NCBI GenBank assembly: GCA_035507915.1
Contig: DATJNS010000466.1
Location: 1-48,601 of the forward strand
Length of the DNA stretch: 48,601 bases
Origin: JACQAI01 sp035507915
GTDB lineage: Bacteria > Pseudomonadota > Alphaproteobacteria > Elsterales > Elsteraceae
Direction of reading: 5' to 3'
Shown here: one piece after another, positions 9,682 to 21,497 of the stretch
Numbering within the stretch: position 1 is the first letter of the stretch
Layout of the letters: the number at the start of each line of letters is the position of its first letter
Position numbers and translations under genes: made by a program
The notes under the pieces: generated by a model
Databases searched by the model: none
The model's input: the letters and a program-made list of their open reading frames with translations, nothing else
Told to the model about the DNA's origin: nothing

Positions 9682-10458
9682 ATGAGCCAGGCTCCGCGTC
9701 TGCCGCCGGCGTTTCGGCTGGTCGTCCGCGACGCCGTCGGCAGCACCAACGACGTCGCCCGCGAGCTTGCCCACACCGGCGCCGAGGACCTGACGGTCGT
9801 GTGGGCGCAGCGCCAGACGGCCGGGCGCGGCCGCCTCGGCCGCATCTGGACGAGCCCGCCGGGCAATCTCTACGCCTCGTTCCTGCTGCGTCCTTCCGTC
9901 GCGCCGGCCGCGGCGCCGCTGCTGTCCTTCGTCGCCGCGGTCGCGCTGGCCGAGACGGTCGCCGCCGTGCTGCCGGCCGGCGTGCCCGTGACCCTGCGCT
10001 GGCCCAACGACCTGCTGGTCGGCGGCCGCAAGATCGCCGGCATCCTGCTCGAGGCCGCGACCACGCCGGCCGGCGCGCTGGATTTCGTCGTGCTCGGCAT
10101 CGGCGTCAATGTCGCCAGTCATCCGACCGCCGACGTGCGCGTCGCGGCGACCGACTTGGCGACCGAGGGCGCCGACACCGGCGTGGCGGCGCTGCTCGAG
10201 CGGCTGGCCGACCGGCTCGGGCAATGGTACGGGCGCTGGCGGGTCGACGGCTTCGCGCCGGTGCGCGCGGCCTGGCGCGCACGGGCCGAGGGTCTCGGGC
10301 GGGCTATTGACGTTCGGGTCGGCGATGCCCTGATAAGCGGGAGCTTCACCGACCTGGACGAGGACGGGGCCATGATCGTGACGACCGCGGGCGGGCTGCG
10401 CCAACGGGTGACCGCCGGCGACGTTGCGCTGGCGGCGCCCGCCGGAACCCTGGCGTGA
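9682..10458 (+). CDS. birA: Biotin--[acetyl-CoA-carboxylase] ligase
   Basis: Attaches biotin to the carrier protein of acetyl-CoA carboxylase and related carboxylases through biotinyl-AMP. The 258 residues contain the biotin and ATP-binding loop GRGRLGR (48-54), the RWPNDLLVGGRKIAGILLE core with catalytic Lys117, and a short SH3-like C-terminal domain. There is no N-terminal helix-turn-helix, so this is the monofunctional type and not the E. coli-like repressor. The position directly after nuoN and before coaX is common in alphaproteobacteria. Confidence 0.93.
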   Translation: MSQAPRLPPAFRLVVRDAVGSTNDVARELAHTGAEDLTVVWAQRQTAGRGRLGRIWTSPPGNLYASFLLRPSVAPAAAPLLSFVAAVALAETVAAVLPAGVPVTLRWPNDLLVGGRKIAGILLEAATTPAGALDFVVLGIGVNVASHPTADVRVAATDLATEGADTGVAALLERLADRLGQWYGRWRVDGFAPVRAAWRARAEGLGRAIDVRVGDALISGSFTDLDEDGAMIVTTAGGLRQRVTAGDVALAAPAGTLA

Positions 10459-10463
10459 CCGGC

Positions 10464-11234
10464 ATGCTGCTCGCCATCGACGTCGGCAACACCAACACCA
10501 AGCTCGCGATCTTCGACGGCGAGACGCTGAAGGGCGCTTGGCGCGCCGCGACCGACACCACGCGCACCGCCGACGAGTACGCCGTCTGGCTGACCACGCT
10601 GATGGAGCTCCAGGGGCTGAAGCGCGACGACATCGGCGGCGCGATCATCGCCTCGGTGGTGCCCGAGACCACCTTCAATCTCGTGACCTTGTGCCGGCGC
10701 TACTTCAACGTGCAGCCGCTGGTCGTCGGCGATCCCGGCGTGAAGCTCGGCATCACGGCGAAGATCGAGCGGCCGGAGGAGGTCGGCGCCGACCGCCTGG
10801 TCGACGCGGTGGCCGCCCAGGCGCGCTACGGCGGCCCGCTCCTCATCGTCGATTTCGGAACCGCCACGACCTTCAATCTGATCGACGACGCCGGCAACTA
10901 CGCCGGCGGCGTGATCGCGCCCGGCATCAACCTGTCCCTCAAGGCGCTCTACATGGCGGCCGCCAAGCTGCCGCGCGTCGACATCCGCCGGCCCCAGCGC
11001 GTGCTCGCGACCAACACGGTCCACGCCATGCAGTCCGGCATCTTCTGGGGCTATATCGGCCTGATCGAGGGCATCATCGGACGCCTGCGCGCCGAGGCGG
11101 AGGCCGAGCTCCCCGTCATCGCGACCGGCGGGCTGGCGCCGCTGTTCGCCGGCGCGACCAACGCGATCACGACGGTGGACGCCGACCTCACGTTGCGCGG
11201 CCTCTTGCTGATCTACGAGCGCAATCGCGCGTGA
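10464..11234 (+). CDS. coaX: Type III pantothenate kinase
   Basis: Phosphorylates pantothenate in the first step of coenzyme A synthesis. The 256-residue protein (from the ATG at 10464) begins MLLAIDVGNTNTKLAIF, with the ASKHA phosphate-binding DVGNT at 6-10, GADR at 108-111 and DFGTAT from Asp130. An in-frame GTG at 10455 overlaps the birA stop and would add three residues; the ATG fits the family better. The CoaX type is insensitive to CoA feedback in characterised relatives. Its stop overlaps the GTG start of the next gene by 4 bases. Confidence 0.94.
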   Translation: MLLAIDVGNTNTKLAIFDGETLKGAWRAATDTTRTADEYAVWLTTLMELQGLKRDDIGGAIIASVVPETTFNLVTLCRRYFNVQPLVVGDPGVKLGITAKIERPEEVGADRLVDAVAAQARYGGPLLIVDFGTATTFNLIDDAGNYAGGVIAPGINLSLKALYMAAAKLPRVDIRRPQRVLATNTVHAMQSGIFWGYIGLIEGIIGRLRAEAEAELPVIATGGLAPLFAGATNAITTVDADLTLRGLLLIYERNRA

Positions 11235-12916
11235 GCGGTTCCCAGCTCAGCACCGCGCTGTGGAGCCGCAACGAGCTCCTGTTCGTGCCGCTCGGCGGGG
11301 CCGGCGAGATCGGCATGAACCTCAATCTCTACGGCTATGACGGCAAATGGCTGATGGTCGACCTCGGCGTCACCTTCGGGGATGATTCCGTCCCCGGGAT
11401 CGAGGTCGTGATGCCCGACCCGGCGTTCATCGTCGAGCGCAAGCGCGATTTGATCGGCCTCGTACTGACCCATGCGCACGAGGACCACATCGGCGCCGTG
11501 CCGTATCTGTGGCGCCGGCTCGGCTGCCCGGTCTACGCCACCGCCTTCACGGCGTCGGTGCTGCGCCGCAAGCTCGCCGAGGCCGGGCTCGAGCGTCAGG
11601 TGCGCATCACCGAGATTCCGCTGTCCGGACGTTTCACGCTGCCGCCCTTCGATATCGAGCTCATCACGCTCACCCACTCGATCCCCGAGCCCAACGCGCT
11701 GGCGATCCGCACACCGGCCGGCACCGTGTTGCATACCGGCGACTGGAAGTTCGACGCCGACCCGCTGGTCGGCCCGGTCTCCGACGAGGCGGCGCTGCGG
11801 CGCATCGGCGCCGAAGGCGTGCTGGCGCTGGTCGGCGACTCGACCAACGTGTTCCGGCCCGGCGAGGCGGGTTCCGAGGCGTCGGTGCGCGACAGCCTGG
11901 TCGATCTGGTCGGCCAGTTCGACCAGCGCGTCGCGATCGCCTGCTTCGCCAGCAACGTGGCGCGCCTGGAGAGCGTCGCGGTCGCCGCGGCGGCCAACGG
12001 CCGCCAGGTCGCGCTGGTCGGCCGGTCGCTCCGGCGCATGGACGAGGCGGCGCGCGAGAACGGCTACCTGGCCGACACGCCGCCGTTCCTCAGCGAGGAG
12101 GCCGCCGGCGACCTGCCGCGCGACAAGATCCTGCTGTTGTGCACCGGCAGCCAGGGCGAGCCGCGCGCCGCGCTCGCGCGCATCGTCCAGAACAATCATC
12201 CCAGCATCGCGCTGGAGGAGGGCGACGCGGCGATCTTCTCGTCGCGCATCATCCCCGGCAACGAGAAGGCGATCGGCCGCCTGCAGGACCAGCTCGTCCG
12301 GCTCGGCGTCCACGTGCTGACCGAGCAGAGCCACTTCGTCCACGTGTCGGGCCATCCGGCGCGCGACGAGCTGGCGCGCATGTACGCCCACGTGCGGCCG
12401 CGCGTGGCGATCCCGGTGCACGGCGAGTTGCGCCATCTGGTCGAGCACGCCGAGCTGGCGCGTGACTGCCAGGTGCCGGTGAGCCTGGTGGTCGAGAACG
12501 GCTCGGTGGTGCGTCTGGCGCCCGGCGAGCCCGCGGTGATCGATCAGGTGCCGGCCGGCCGACTCGGGGTCGACGGCAACCGCCTGGTTCCGCTCGGCGG
12601 CACGATCGTGCGCGAGCGCCGGCGCCTGGTCACCAACGGCTCTGCGGTCGCAACCGTGGTGCTCGACCGCAAGGGCCAGCTGGTCGCCGATCCGCTCGTC
12701 ACCTTGCACGGTCTGCTCGATCCCGAGGCCGAGGACGGCGGCGCCATCGGCGCGATCATGTGCGACGCGTTGCGCGACGCCATCCAGCTGATGCCGCCCG
12801 GCGCGCGGCGCGACGACGGCGCGGTGCGCGAGGTCGCGCTGTCGGCGCTGCGCCGCGTCTTCAAGAGCGATCTCGGTCGGCGGCCGATGACCGACATCCA
12901 CCTGGTGCGCGTGTGA
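11231..12916 (+). CDS. rnj: Ribonuclease J (metallo-beta-lactamase/beta-CASP fold)
   Basis: Endo- and 5'-3' exoribonuclease for RNA processing and decay. The 561 residues start at a GTG that overlaps the coaX stop (GTGA). The metallo-beta-lactamase motif HAHEDH is at 81-86. A later metal-ligand region reads VGDSTNVF, and the beta-CASP part contains IPVHGELRHL, typical of RNase J. Length fits the family (about 550). RNase J is common in alphaproteobacteria; whether RNase E is also present cannot be told from this window. Confidence 0.93.
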   Translation: MSGSQLSTALWSRNELLFVPLGGAGEIGMNLNLYGYDGKWLMVDLGVTFGDDSVPGIEVVMPDPAFIVERKRDLIGLVLTHAHEDHIGAVPYLWRRLGCPVYATAFTASVLRRKLAEAGLERQVRITEIPLSGRFTLPPFDIELITLTHSIPEPNALAIRTPAGTVLHTGDWKFDADPLVGPVSDEAALRRIGAEGVLALVGDSTNVFRPGEAGSEASVRDSLVDLVGQFDQRVAIACFASNVARLESVAVAAAANGRQVALVGRSLRRMDEAARENGYLADTPPFLSEEAAGDLPRDKILLLCTGSQGEPRAALARIVQNNHPSIALEEGDAAIFSSRIIPGNEKAIGRLQDQLVRLGVHVLTEQSHFVHVSGHPARDELARMYAHVRPRVAIPVHGELRHLVEHAELARDCQVPVSLVVENGSVVRLAPGEPAVIDQVPAGRLGVDGNRLVPLGGTIVRERRRLVTNGSAVATVVLDRKGQLVADPLVTLHGLLDPEAEDGGAIGAIMCDALRDAIQLMPPGARRDDGAVREVALSALRRVFKSDLGRRPMTDIHLVRV

Positions 12917-12953
12917 CGATCGGGCGCGGAGACCGGGGCAGGGGAGAGCACCC

Positions 12954-13358
12954 ATGATCGGACGCTTGAACCACGTCGCCATCGTCGTGCCCGACCTGAC
13001 CGCCGCGGGGGCGGTCTACCGCGATCTGCTGGGCGCCGAGGTCTCGGCAGCCGTCGACCTGCCCGAGCACGGCGTCACCACCGTGTTCGTGACCCTGCCG
13101 AACACCAAGATCGAGCTGCTGCATCCGCTGGGCGACGCCTCGCCGATCGCCGCGTTCCTGGCGCGCAATCCGGGCGGCGGCATGCATCACCTGTGCTACG
13201 AGGTCGACGACATCGCGGGCGCGCGCGACCGGCTGGTCGCCGGCGGAGCGCGCGTGCTGGGCGACGGCCAGCCGCGCATCGGCGCCCACGGCAAGCCGGT
13301 GCTGTTCCTGCACCCGAAGGACTTCTGCGGCACGCTGATCGAGATCGAGCAGGCATGA
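12954..13358 (+). CDS. mce: Methylmalonyl-CoA epimerase
   Basis: Interconverts the (R) and (S) forms of methylmalonyl-CoA in propionyl-CoA breakdown. The 134-residue protein is a two-module glyoxalase/VOC fold. Likely metal ligands are His7 in RLNHVAIVVPD, His78 or His79 in GGGMHHLCYEVDD, and Glu130 near the end (CGTLIEIEQA). A strong ribosome site (GGGGAGAG) lies before the ATG. The stop overlaps the ATG of the next gene (ATGA), a coupling often seen between mce and DUF1467 genes in alphaproteobacteria. Confidence 0.92.
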   Translation: MIGRLNHVAIVVPDLTAAGAVYRDLLGAEVSAAVDLPEHGVTTVFVTLPNTKIELLHPLGDASPIAAFLARNPGGGMHHLCYEVDDIAGARDRLVAGGARVLGDGQPRIGAHGKPVLFLHPKDFCGTLIEIEQA

Positions 13359-13618
13359 GCTGGGTTTCCGGCATCGTCCTCTACGCGATCCTGTGGTGCG
13401 TCGTGCTGTTCGCCGTGCTGCCATGGGGCGTCCGCCAGGCCGACCCGTCGGACCTCGGCTTTGCCGCCGGCGCGCCGGCCAATCCGCAGATCCCCAAGAA
13501 GCTGCTGTGGACCTCGGTGATCACCGCCGCGCTCTGGGTGGTGATCTTCCTGGTCGTCAAAGCCAACGTGATTTCGTTTCGCGACTGGGCGGCCGGCGGC
13601 AGCTTGCTGAAATTCTGA
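13355..13618 (+). CDS. DUF1467 family small membrane protein
   Basis: An 87-residue protein with two predicted membrane helices, near residues 4-24 and 50-70, joined by a loop starting GVRQADPSDLGFAAGAPANP. The pattern and the position right after mce match the DUF1467 family of alphaproteobacteria, which has no known function to my knowledge. The ATG overlaps the mce stop by 4 bases. It is the last gene of the run that begins with nuoF. Confidence 0.85.
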   Translation: MSWVSGIVLYAILWCVVLFAVLPWGVRQADPSDLGFAAGAPANPQIPKKLLWTSVITAALWVVIFLVVKANVISFRDWAAGGSLLKF

Positions 13619-13984
13619 GGCGGCCCGTCCAAGGCGTCGGGGTACGCGGCTGGCGAAAATCGCGTGTCTAGTCGAAACCGTCGCGCGTCGCCGCGGCGTC
13701 AGGCACAAAAAAATACGGCAAGATGAACGCTTTCATCTTGCCATGCTGCATTGCACAATATTCAATTAGTGTATTGCCTGCCGAAAAACTTAACCGCCGT
13801 GTGGCGATTTCCTCCCTAAACTCGGGCCGCGCCGTTGTCGGCGCCTTTTCTTTATAATCCCGAACATTACGGGGTTTCATTCTCTTCGTCATCTACTTTT
13901 TGTGATGATGCCATCCCATCTAGACTCATGGGCCTGATGACCGGTCCGCGTGTGCGGACATTGTTGCACCGGGAGGTGCCGATC
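13619..13984. other. Intergenic region, AT-richer than its surroundings
   Basis: A 366-base gap, long for this window and clearly richer in A and T. It holds a perfect 10-bp stem (13717-13742, described separately), a TATAAT at 13853-13858 without a convincing -35 partner, and near the right end the GGGAGG ribosome site (13971-13976) of the next gene. A 74-codon minus-strand frame at 13668-13892 runs through the stem; I do not believe it codes. No RNA gene family was recognised. Confidence 0.6.
13707..13742 (-). terminator. Stem-loop with T-run on the minus strand, terminator-like
   Basis: GGCAAGATGA (13717-13726) and TCATCTTGCC (13733-13742) form a perfect 10-bp stem with a 6-base loop. On the plus strand seven A residues (13707-13713) precede it. 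Read leftwards, the stem is followed by GTA and seven T residues, the layout of an intrinsic terminator for minus-strand transcription. There is no T-run on the plus side. No leftward gene lies to the right, so its partner transcript is unknown. Confidence 0.55.
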
Positions 13985-14593
13985 ATGCGGATAGCCGTCC
14001 TCGGTTTGATGCTCGCGCTGCCGGTTGCGGCCGCGGCGCAGCCGGTCGTGCCGGGCCAGCCGCTCGGCCAACCCGGGCCAGGGCCGTCGATCGTCGGACC
14101 CCAGGACAGCGACATCCTGCGCCGCTCGTCGCGCAGTCTGCCCGGCGATGCTCCGGTCGTGCCGCCGCCTCCGGTCTCCCAGACCCAGCTTCCCCCGCGT
14201 GCCGCCGGCGCGCCGTCGAGCGGGCTCGGTTCGTTGGTTCAGCCCGACGGCCGCATCGTGATCACGCGCGACCTGTGCAATCAGGTGAACGTGCAATACC
14301 AGCCGTCACCCGACGTCAACTACCGACCCGGCGTCGACGTTTACGGCCGGCCGGTCGCGCCCGCCGATCTGCCCAACACCGGCAACACCTACGGCGGGCT
14401 CGGCACCACCAGCTCGACCGACCTCCTGGTCAGGCCGCAGGCCGGCGGCCTCAACAACCGCGGCGGGGTGATCGGCGAGACCTATGTCGGCCGCGTCACC
14501 GTCGACGCCGCCGGCCACGTTGCCATCAACGGCCAGCCGATCAACCAGGACCAGAGCGAGCTGCGCCAGCTCTGCGCCCGCGCCGGCTACTGA
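13985..14593 (+). CDS. Exported protein of unknown function, Pro/Gly-rich
   Basis: I do not recognise this 202-residue protein. It begins with a clear signal peptide (MRIAVLGLMLALPVAAAAQ), probably cut near residue 19. A low-complexity proline and glycine-rich stretch follows to about residue 85. The rest contains tyrosine, asparagine and glycine-rich segments, such as VQYQPSPDVNYRPGVDVYG, and two cysteines (98 and 197) that could pair in the periplasm. The start is set by GGGAGG at 13971-13976, 8 bases before the ATG. It is probably monocistronic, since proS has its own promoter candidate. Confidence 0.75.
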   Translation: MRIAVLGLMLALPVAAAAQPVVPGQPLGQPGPGPSIVGPQDSDILRRSSRSLPGDAPVVPPPPVSQTQLPPRAAGAPSSGLGSLVQPDGRIVITRDLCNQVNVQYQPSPDVNYRPGVDVYGRPVAPADLPNTGNTYGGLGTTSSTDLLVRPQAGGLNNRGGVIGETYVGRVTVDAAGHVAINGQPINQDQSELRQLCARAGY

Positions 14594-14616
14594 CCCGCGC
14601 GCGTCGGGCCGCCGGA

Positions 14617-14645
14617 TGGACAGGCCGGTTGGGCTTGCCTACAGT
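14617..14645 (+). promoter_or_regulatory. Candidate proS promoter
   Basis: TGGACA (14617-14622), a 17-base spacer and TACAGT (14640-14645) match the housekeeping consensus at 5 of 6 and 4 of 6 positions. A start near 14652 would give a leader of about 25 bases including the GGAAGGG ribosome site before the proS ATG. Confidence 0.5.
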
Positions 14646-14677
14646 CGCGCGTTTCGCCGCGGAAGGGCGCTGAACTG

Positions 14678-15991
14678 ATGCGCGTGTCCGAATTCTTCCT
14701 GCCGACCTCGAAGGAGACTCCGGCGGAGGCCCAGATCGTCTCGCACCGCCTGATGTTGCGCGCCGGCATGGTGCGCCAGCAGAGCGCCGGCATCTACGCG
14801 TGGCTGCCGCTCGGCTTCCGCGTGCTGAAGAAGATCGAGCGGATCGTGCGCGAGGAGCAGAACGCCGCCGGGGCGCTCGAGATGCTGATGCCGACCATCC
14901 AATCGGCGGAGCTGTGGCGCGAGAGCGGGCGCTACGACGATTACGGCAAGGAGATGCTGCGCATCCGCGACCGCCACGAGCGCGAGCTGCTCTACGGGCC
15001 GACCAACGAGGAGATGATCACCGACATCGTGCGGCACTACATCAAGTCGTATCGCGCGCTGCCGCTCAACATGTACCACATCCAATGGAAGTTTCGCGAC
15101 GAGGTGCGGCCGCGTTTCGGCGTGATGCGCGGACGCGAATTCCTGATGAAGGACGCCTACTCGTTCGACCTCGACTTCGAAGGTGCCCGGCGCGCCTACA
15201 ACAAGATGTTCGTCGCCTATCTGCGCACCTACGCGCGCATGGGCCTGAAGGCGATCCCGATGCGCGCCGACTCCGGCGCGATCGGCGGCGACTTGAGCCA
15301 CGAGTTCATCATCCTCGCCGACACCGGCGAGTCCGCGGTGTACTGCCATCGCGACTGGCTCGGGCTCGATCTCCTGGGCGAACAGGCGACCGACGACGCC
15401 GGCCGCGCCGCCCTGGTCGATCGCCTGACCGGGCTCTACGCCGCGACCGACGAGAAGCATGACGCCCAGTCCTGTCCGATCCCGGCCGACCAGCTCGTGA
15501 CCGCACGGGGCATCGAGGTCGGCCACATCTTCTATTTCGGCACCAAGTACTCAAAGCCGCTGGGCGCGATGGTCGCCGGGCCCAACGGCGAGAGCGTGCC
15601 GCTCGAGATGGGCAGCTACGGCATCGGCGTGAGCCGGCTGGTCGGCGCGATCATCGAGGCGAGCCACGACGACGCCGGCATCATCTGGCCCGAGCCGGTC
15701 GCGCCGTTCGACATCGCGCTCGTCAACCTGAAGCGCGGGGACAAGGCGTGCGACGCAGCATGCGAGAGCCTCTATGCCGGGCTCGCCAAGGCGGGCAAGG
15801 AGGTGCTGTACGACGACCGCGACGAGCGCGCGGGCGTCAAGCTGGCCGACATGGATCTGATCGGCATCCCCCATCAGGTCGTCGTCGGGCCGCGCGGCGC
15901 CGCCGCCGGCACCGCCGAGCACAAGACGCGGCGCGGCGGCGCCAAGCAGGACATGACCTTCGACGCCGTGCTGAACCGGCTCGCGGGGTAG
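14678..15991 (+). CDS. proS: Prolyl-tRNA synthetase, short form
   Basis: Charges tRNA(Pro). The 437-residue class II enzyme shows TNEE at 109-112, motif 2 (FRDEVRPRFG 139-148 and GREFLMKDAYSF 152-163), GGDLSHEF at 203-210, and motif 3 in GIGVSRLVGAIIE, followed by a C-terminal anticodon-binding domain. It is about 130 residues shorter than E. coli ProRS because the editing insertion between motifs 2 and 3 is reduced to a small loop, as in other alphaproteobacteria. Clearing of Ala-tRNA(Pro) would then need a separate trans-editing protein. GGAAGGG lies 10 bases before the ATG. Confidence 0.95.
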   Translation: MRVSEFFLPTSKETPAEAQIVSHRLMLRAGMVRQQSAGIYAWLPLGFRVLKKIERIVREEQNAAGALEMLMPTIQSAELWRESGRYDDYGKEMLRIRDRHERELLYGPTNEEMITDIVRHYIKSYRALPLNMYHIQWKFRDEVRPRFGVMRGREFLMKDAYSFDLDFEGARRAYNKMFVAYLRTYARMGLKAIPMRADSGAIGGDLSHEFIILADTGESAVYCHRDWLGLDLLGEQATDDAGRAALVDRLTGLYAATDEKHDAQSCPIPADQLVTARGIEVGHIFYFGTKYSKPLGAMVAGPNGESVPLEMGSYGIGVSRLVGAIIEASHDDAGIIWPEPVAPFDIALVNLKRGDKACDAACESLYAGLAKAGKEVLYDDRDERAGVKLADMDLIGIPHQVVVGPRGAAAGTAEHKTRRGGAKQDMTFDAVLNRLAG

Positions 15992-15995
15992 CCCC

Positions 15996-17243
15996 ATGGT
16001 GTTTTCCGCGTTCGAGCGCATGGTGGCGATGCGCTACCTGCGCGCGCGGCGCCAGGAAGGTTTCATCTCGGTGATCGCCGGGTTCTCGCTGCTCGGGATC
16101 GCGCTCGGGGTGGCGACGCTCATCATCGTGATGTCGGTGATGAACGGGTTCCGCGCCGAGCTGCTCGGGCGCATCCTCGGCCTCAACGCCCACATCGCGA
16201 TCTATGGCCGCGCGAGCGGCCCGATTCCCGACTATGACGCCTTGGTCAACCGCCTGCGCGGCCTGCGGGACGTCGTCACCGCGGCGCCGCTGGTCGAGGG
16301 CCAGGTGCTGGCGACCGCGAACGGCGTCGCGAGCTTCGCCCAAATCAAGGGCATGCGCGTGCCGGACCTGCAGGCGCGCACCTTGCTGAGTTCCAACATC
16401 AAGCGCGGCTCGCTCGACGCGTTCACCGACGACAGCGTGCTGATCGGCACCCGCATGGCGGCGCGCATGGGCCTCGCGGTGGGCGATTTCATCACGCTGA
16501 TAAACCCGCAGGGCACGGCGACGGCGGTCGGCACCATCCCGCGGGTCAAGGCCTACCGGGTGATCGGCCTGTTCGAGGTCGGCATGTACGAGTACGACAA
16601 CAGCTACGTCTACATGCCGTACGAGACCGCGCAGGTGTTCTTCCGCGTGCCGAACGGCGCCAACGCCATCGAGGTCATGCTCGACAATCCCGACCGCGCG
16701 GGACAGCTCGCCTTCGTGATCGCCGGCCTCGTCGGCCCCGATCTGCGCGTGGTCGACTGGCAGCAGGCCTATGCCAGCTATTTCGGCGCGGTGCAGGTTG
16801 AGCGCAACGTCATGTTCCTGATCCTGACCCTCATCATCCTGGTCGCCGCGTTCAACATCATCTCGTCGATGATCATGCTGGTGAAGGACAAGGGCCGCGA
16901 CATCGCGATCCTGCGCACCATGGGGGCGACGCGCGCCATGGTGCTGCGCATCTTCTTCATGAGCGGCGCCAGCATCGGCGTCATCGGCACGATCCTCGGG
17001 CTGATCCTCGGTGTCGTGTTCACGCTCAACATCGAGACGATCCGCCAGTGGCTCCAGTCGTTGAGCGGCGCCACGATCTTCCCGGCCGAGATCTACTTCC
17101 TCTCCCATCTGCCCGCGCAGCTCGACTGGACCGAGGTCACGCAGGTCGTCGTGATGGCGCTCGCGCTGTCCGTGCTGGCGACCATCTACCCGTCCTGGCG
17201 GGCGGCGCGCCTCGATCCGGTCGAGGCGCTGCGCTATGAGTAG
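15996..17243 (+). CDS. lolC: Lipoprotein-releasing ABC transporter permease, LolC/LolE family
   Basis: Inner-membrane permease that extracts lipoproteins for transfer to LolA and the outer membrane. The 415 residues show the family plan: one N-terminal helix (about 28-48, in FSLLGIALGVATLIIVMSV), a periplasmic domain of about 220 residues, then three helices and a conserved coupling region (KDKGRDIAILRTMGATR). It closes with a SWRAARLDPVEALRYE tail typical of FtsX/LolC permeases. Only one permease is present, next to lolD, so the complex could be a homodimer or recruit a second permease from elsewhere. The stop overlaps the lolD start by 8 bases. Confidence 0.93.
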   Translation: MVFSAFERMVAMRYLRARRQEGFISVIAGFSLLGIALGVATLIIVMSVMNGFRAELLGRILGLNAHIAIYGRASGPIPDYDALVNRLRGLRDVVTAAPLVEGQVLATANGVASFAQIKGMRVPDLQARTLLSSNIKRGSLDAFTDDSVLIGTRMAARMGLAVGDFITLINPQGTATAVGTIPRVKAYRVIGLFEVGMYEYDNSYVYMPYETAQVFFRVPNGANAIEVMLDNPDRAGQLAFVIAGLVGPDLRVVDWQQAYASYFGAVQVERNVMFLILTLIILVAAFNIISSMIMLVKDKGRDIAILRTMGATRAMVLRIFFMSGASIGVIGTILGLILGVVFTLNIETIRQWLQSLSGATIFPAEIYFLSHLPAQLDWTEVTQVVVMALALSVLATIYPSWRAARLDPVEALRYE

Positions 17244-17934
17244 CGCCGCGCTGGCGCTCGTCGGCGTCGAGCGCGCATTCGTGACGCAGGCGTCCAACCT
17301 GCGCGTGCTGCGCGGCGTCGATCTCGCGATCCGACCTGGCGAGATGGTGGGGCTGGTCGGGCCGTCAGGCGCCGGCAAGTCGACCCTGCTGCACATCGCG
17401 GGGTTGCTCGAGCGGCCCGACGCCGGCGAGGTGCTGATCGGCGGGGAGGCGTGCTCGAAGCTCTCCGACGTGCGGCGCACCGCGCTGCGTCGGCGCACCA
17501 TCGGTTTCGTCTATCAGTTCCATCATCTGCTGCCGGAGTTCTCGGCGCTCGAGAACGTCGTGCTGCCGCAGATGATCGACGGCATCAGCCGCGGCACGGC
17601 GATCAAGCGGGCGAGCGATCTCCTGACCCAGGTCGGGCTGGCCGAGCGGCTGCATCACCGGCCGGCGCGGCTGTCGGGCGGCGAGCAGCAGCGCGTCGCC
17701 ATCGTGCGCGCGACGGCCAACCGTCCGAAGCTGCTGCTGGCCGACGAGCCGACCGGCAACCTCGATCCGGGCACCGCGGCCGGCGTGTTCGAGATGCTGG
17801 CCCAGCTGATCGCGGCGAGCGGGCTGGCGGCCCTGGTTGCGACCCACAATCTCGAGATCGCGCGCCGCATGGACCGAATCGTGATGCTGAAGGACGGCGC
17901 CGTGGTCGAGATCGAGGCCGGCGCGGTCGCCTAG
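17236..17934 (+). CDS. lolD: Lipoprotein-releasing ABC transporter ATP-binding protein
   Basis: ATPase that powers lipoprotein release by the Lol permease. The 232 residues carry Walker A GPSGAGKST (42-50), a Q-loop in YQFHHLLPEFSALENV, the signature LSGGEQQR (146-153) and Walker B LLLADEPTGNLD (166-177). The Q-loop with its HHLLPEFSALENV context is characteristic of LolD. Its ATG lies inside the end of the permease gene. Confidence 0.95.
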   Translation: MSSAALALVGVERAFVTQASNLRVLRGVDLAIRPGEMVGLVGPSGAGKSTLLHIAGLLERPDAGEVLIGGEACSKLSDVRRTALRRRTIGFVYQFHHLLPEFSALENVVLPQMIDGISRGTAIKRASDLLTQVGLAERLHHRPARLSGGEQQRVAIVRATANRPKLLLADEPTGNLDPGTAAGVFEMLAQLIAASGLAALVATHNLEIARRMDRIVMLKDGAVVEIEAGAVA

Positions 17935-17995
17935 GGCTCGCGATTTCCGCACGGAGTCCGCCTCTCGGCACCGCCCTTGCTAGGGGTGTTGACGA

Positions 17996-21496
<3,501 letters not shown>

Positions 21497-21497
21497 G

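Noticed and set aside
13853..13858. TATAAT as -10 of the exported-protein gene
   Set aside because: No acceptable -35 at 16-18 bases upstream.
13668..13892. Minus-strand frame of 74 codons in the AT-richer gap
   Set aside because: No ribosome site or domain, and it runs through the stem-loop; better explained as non-coding.
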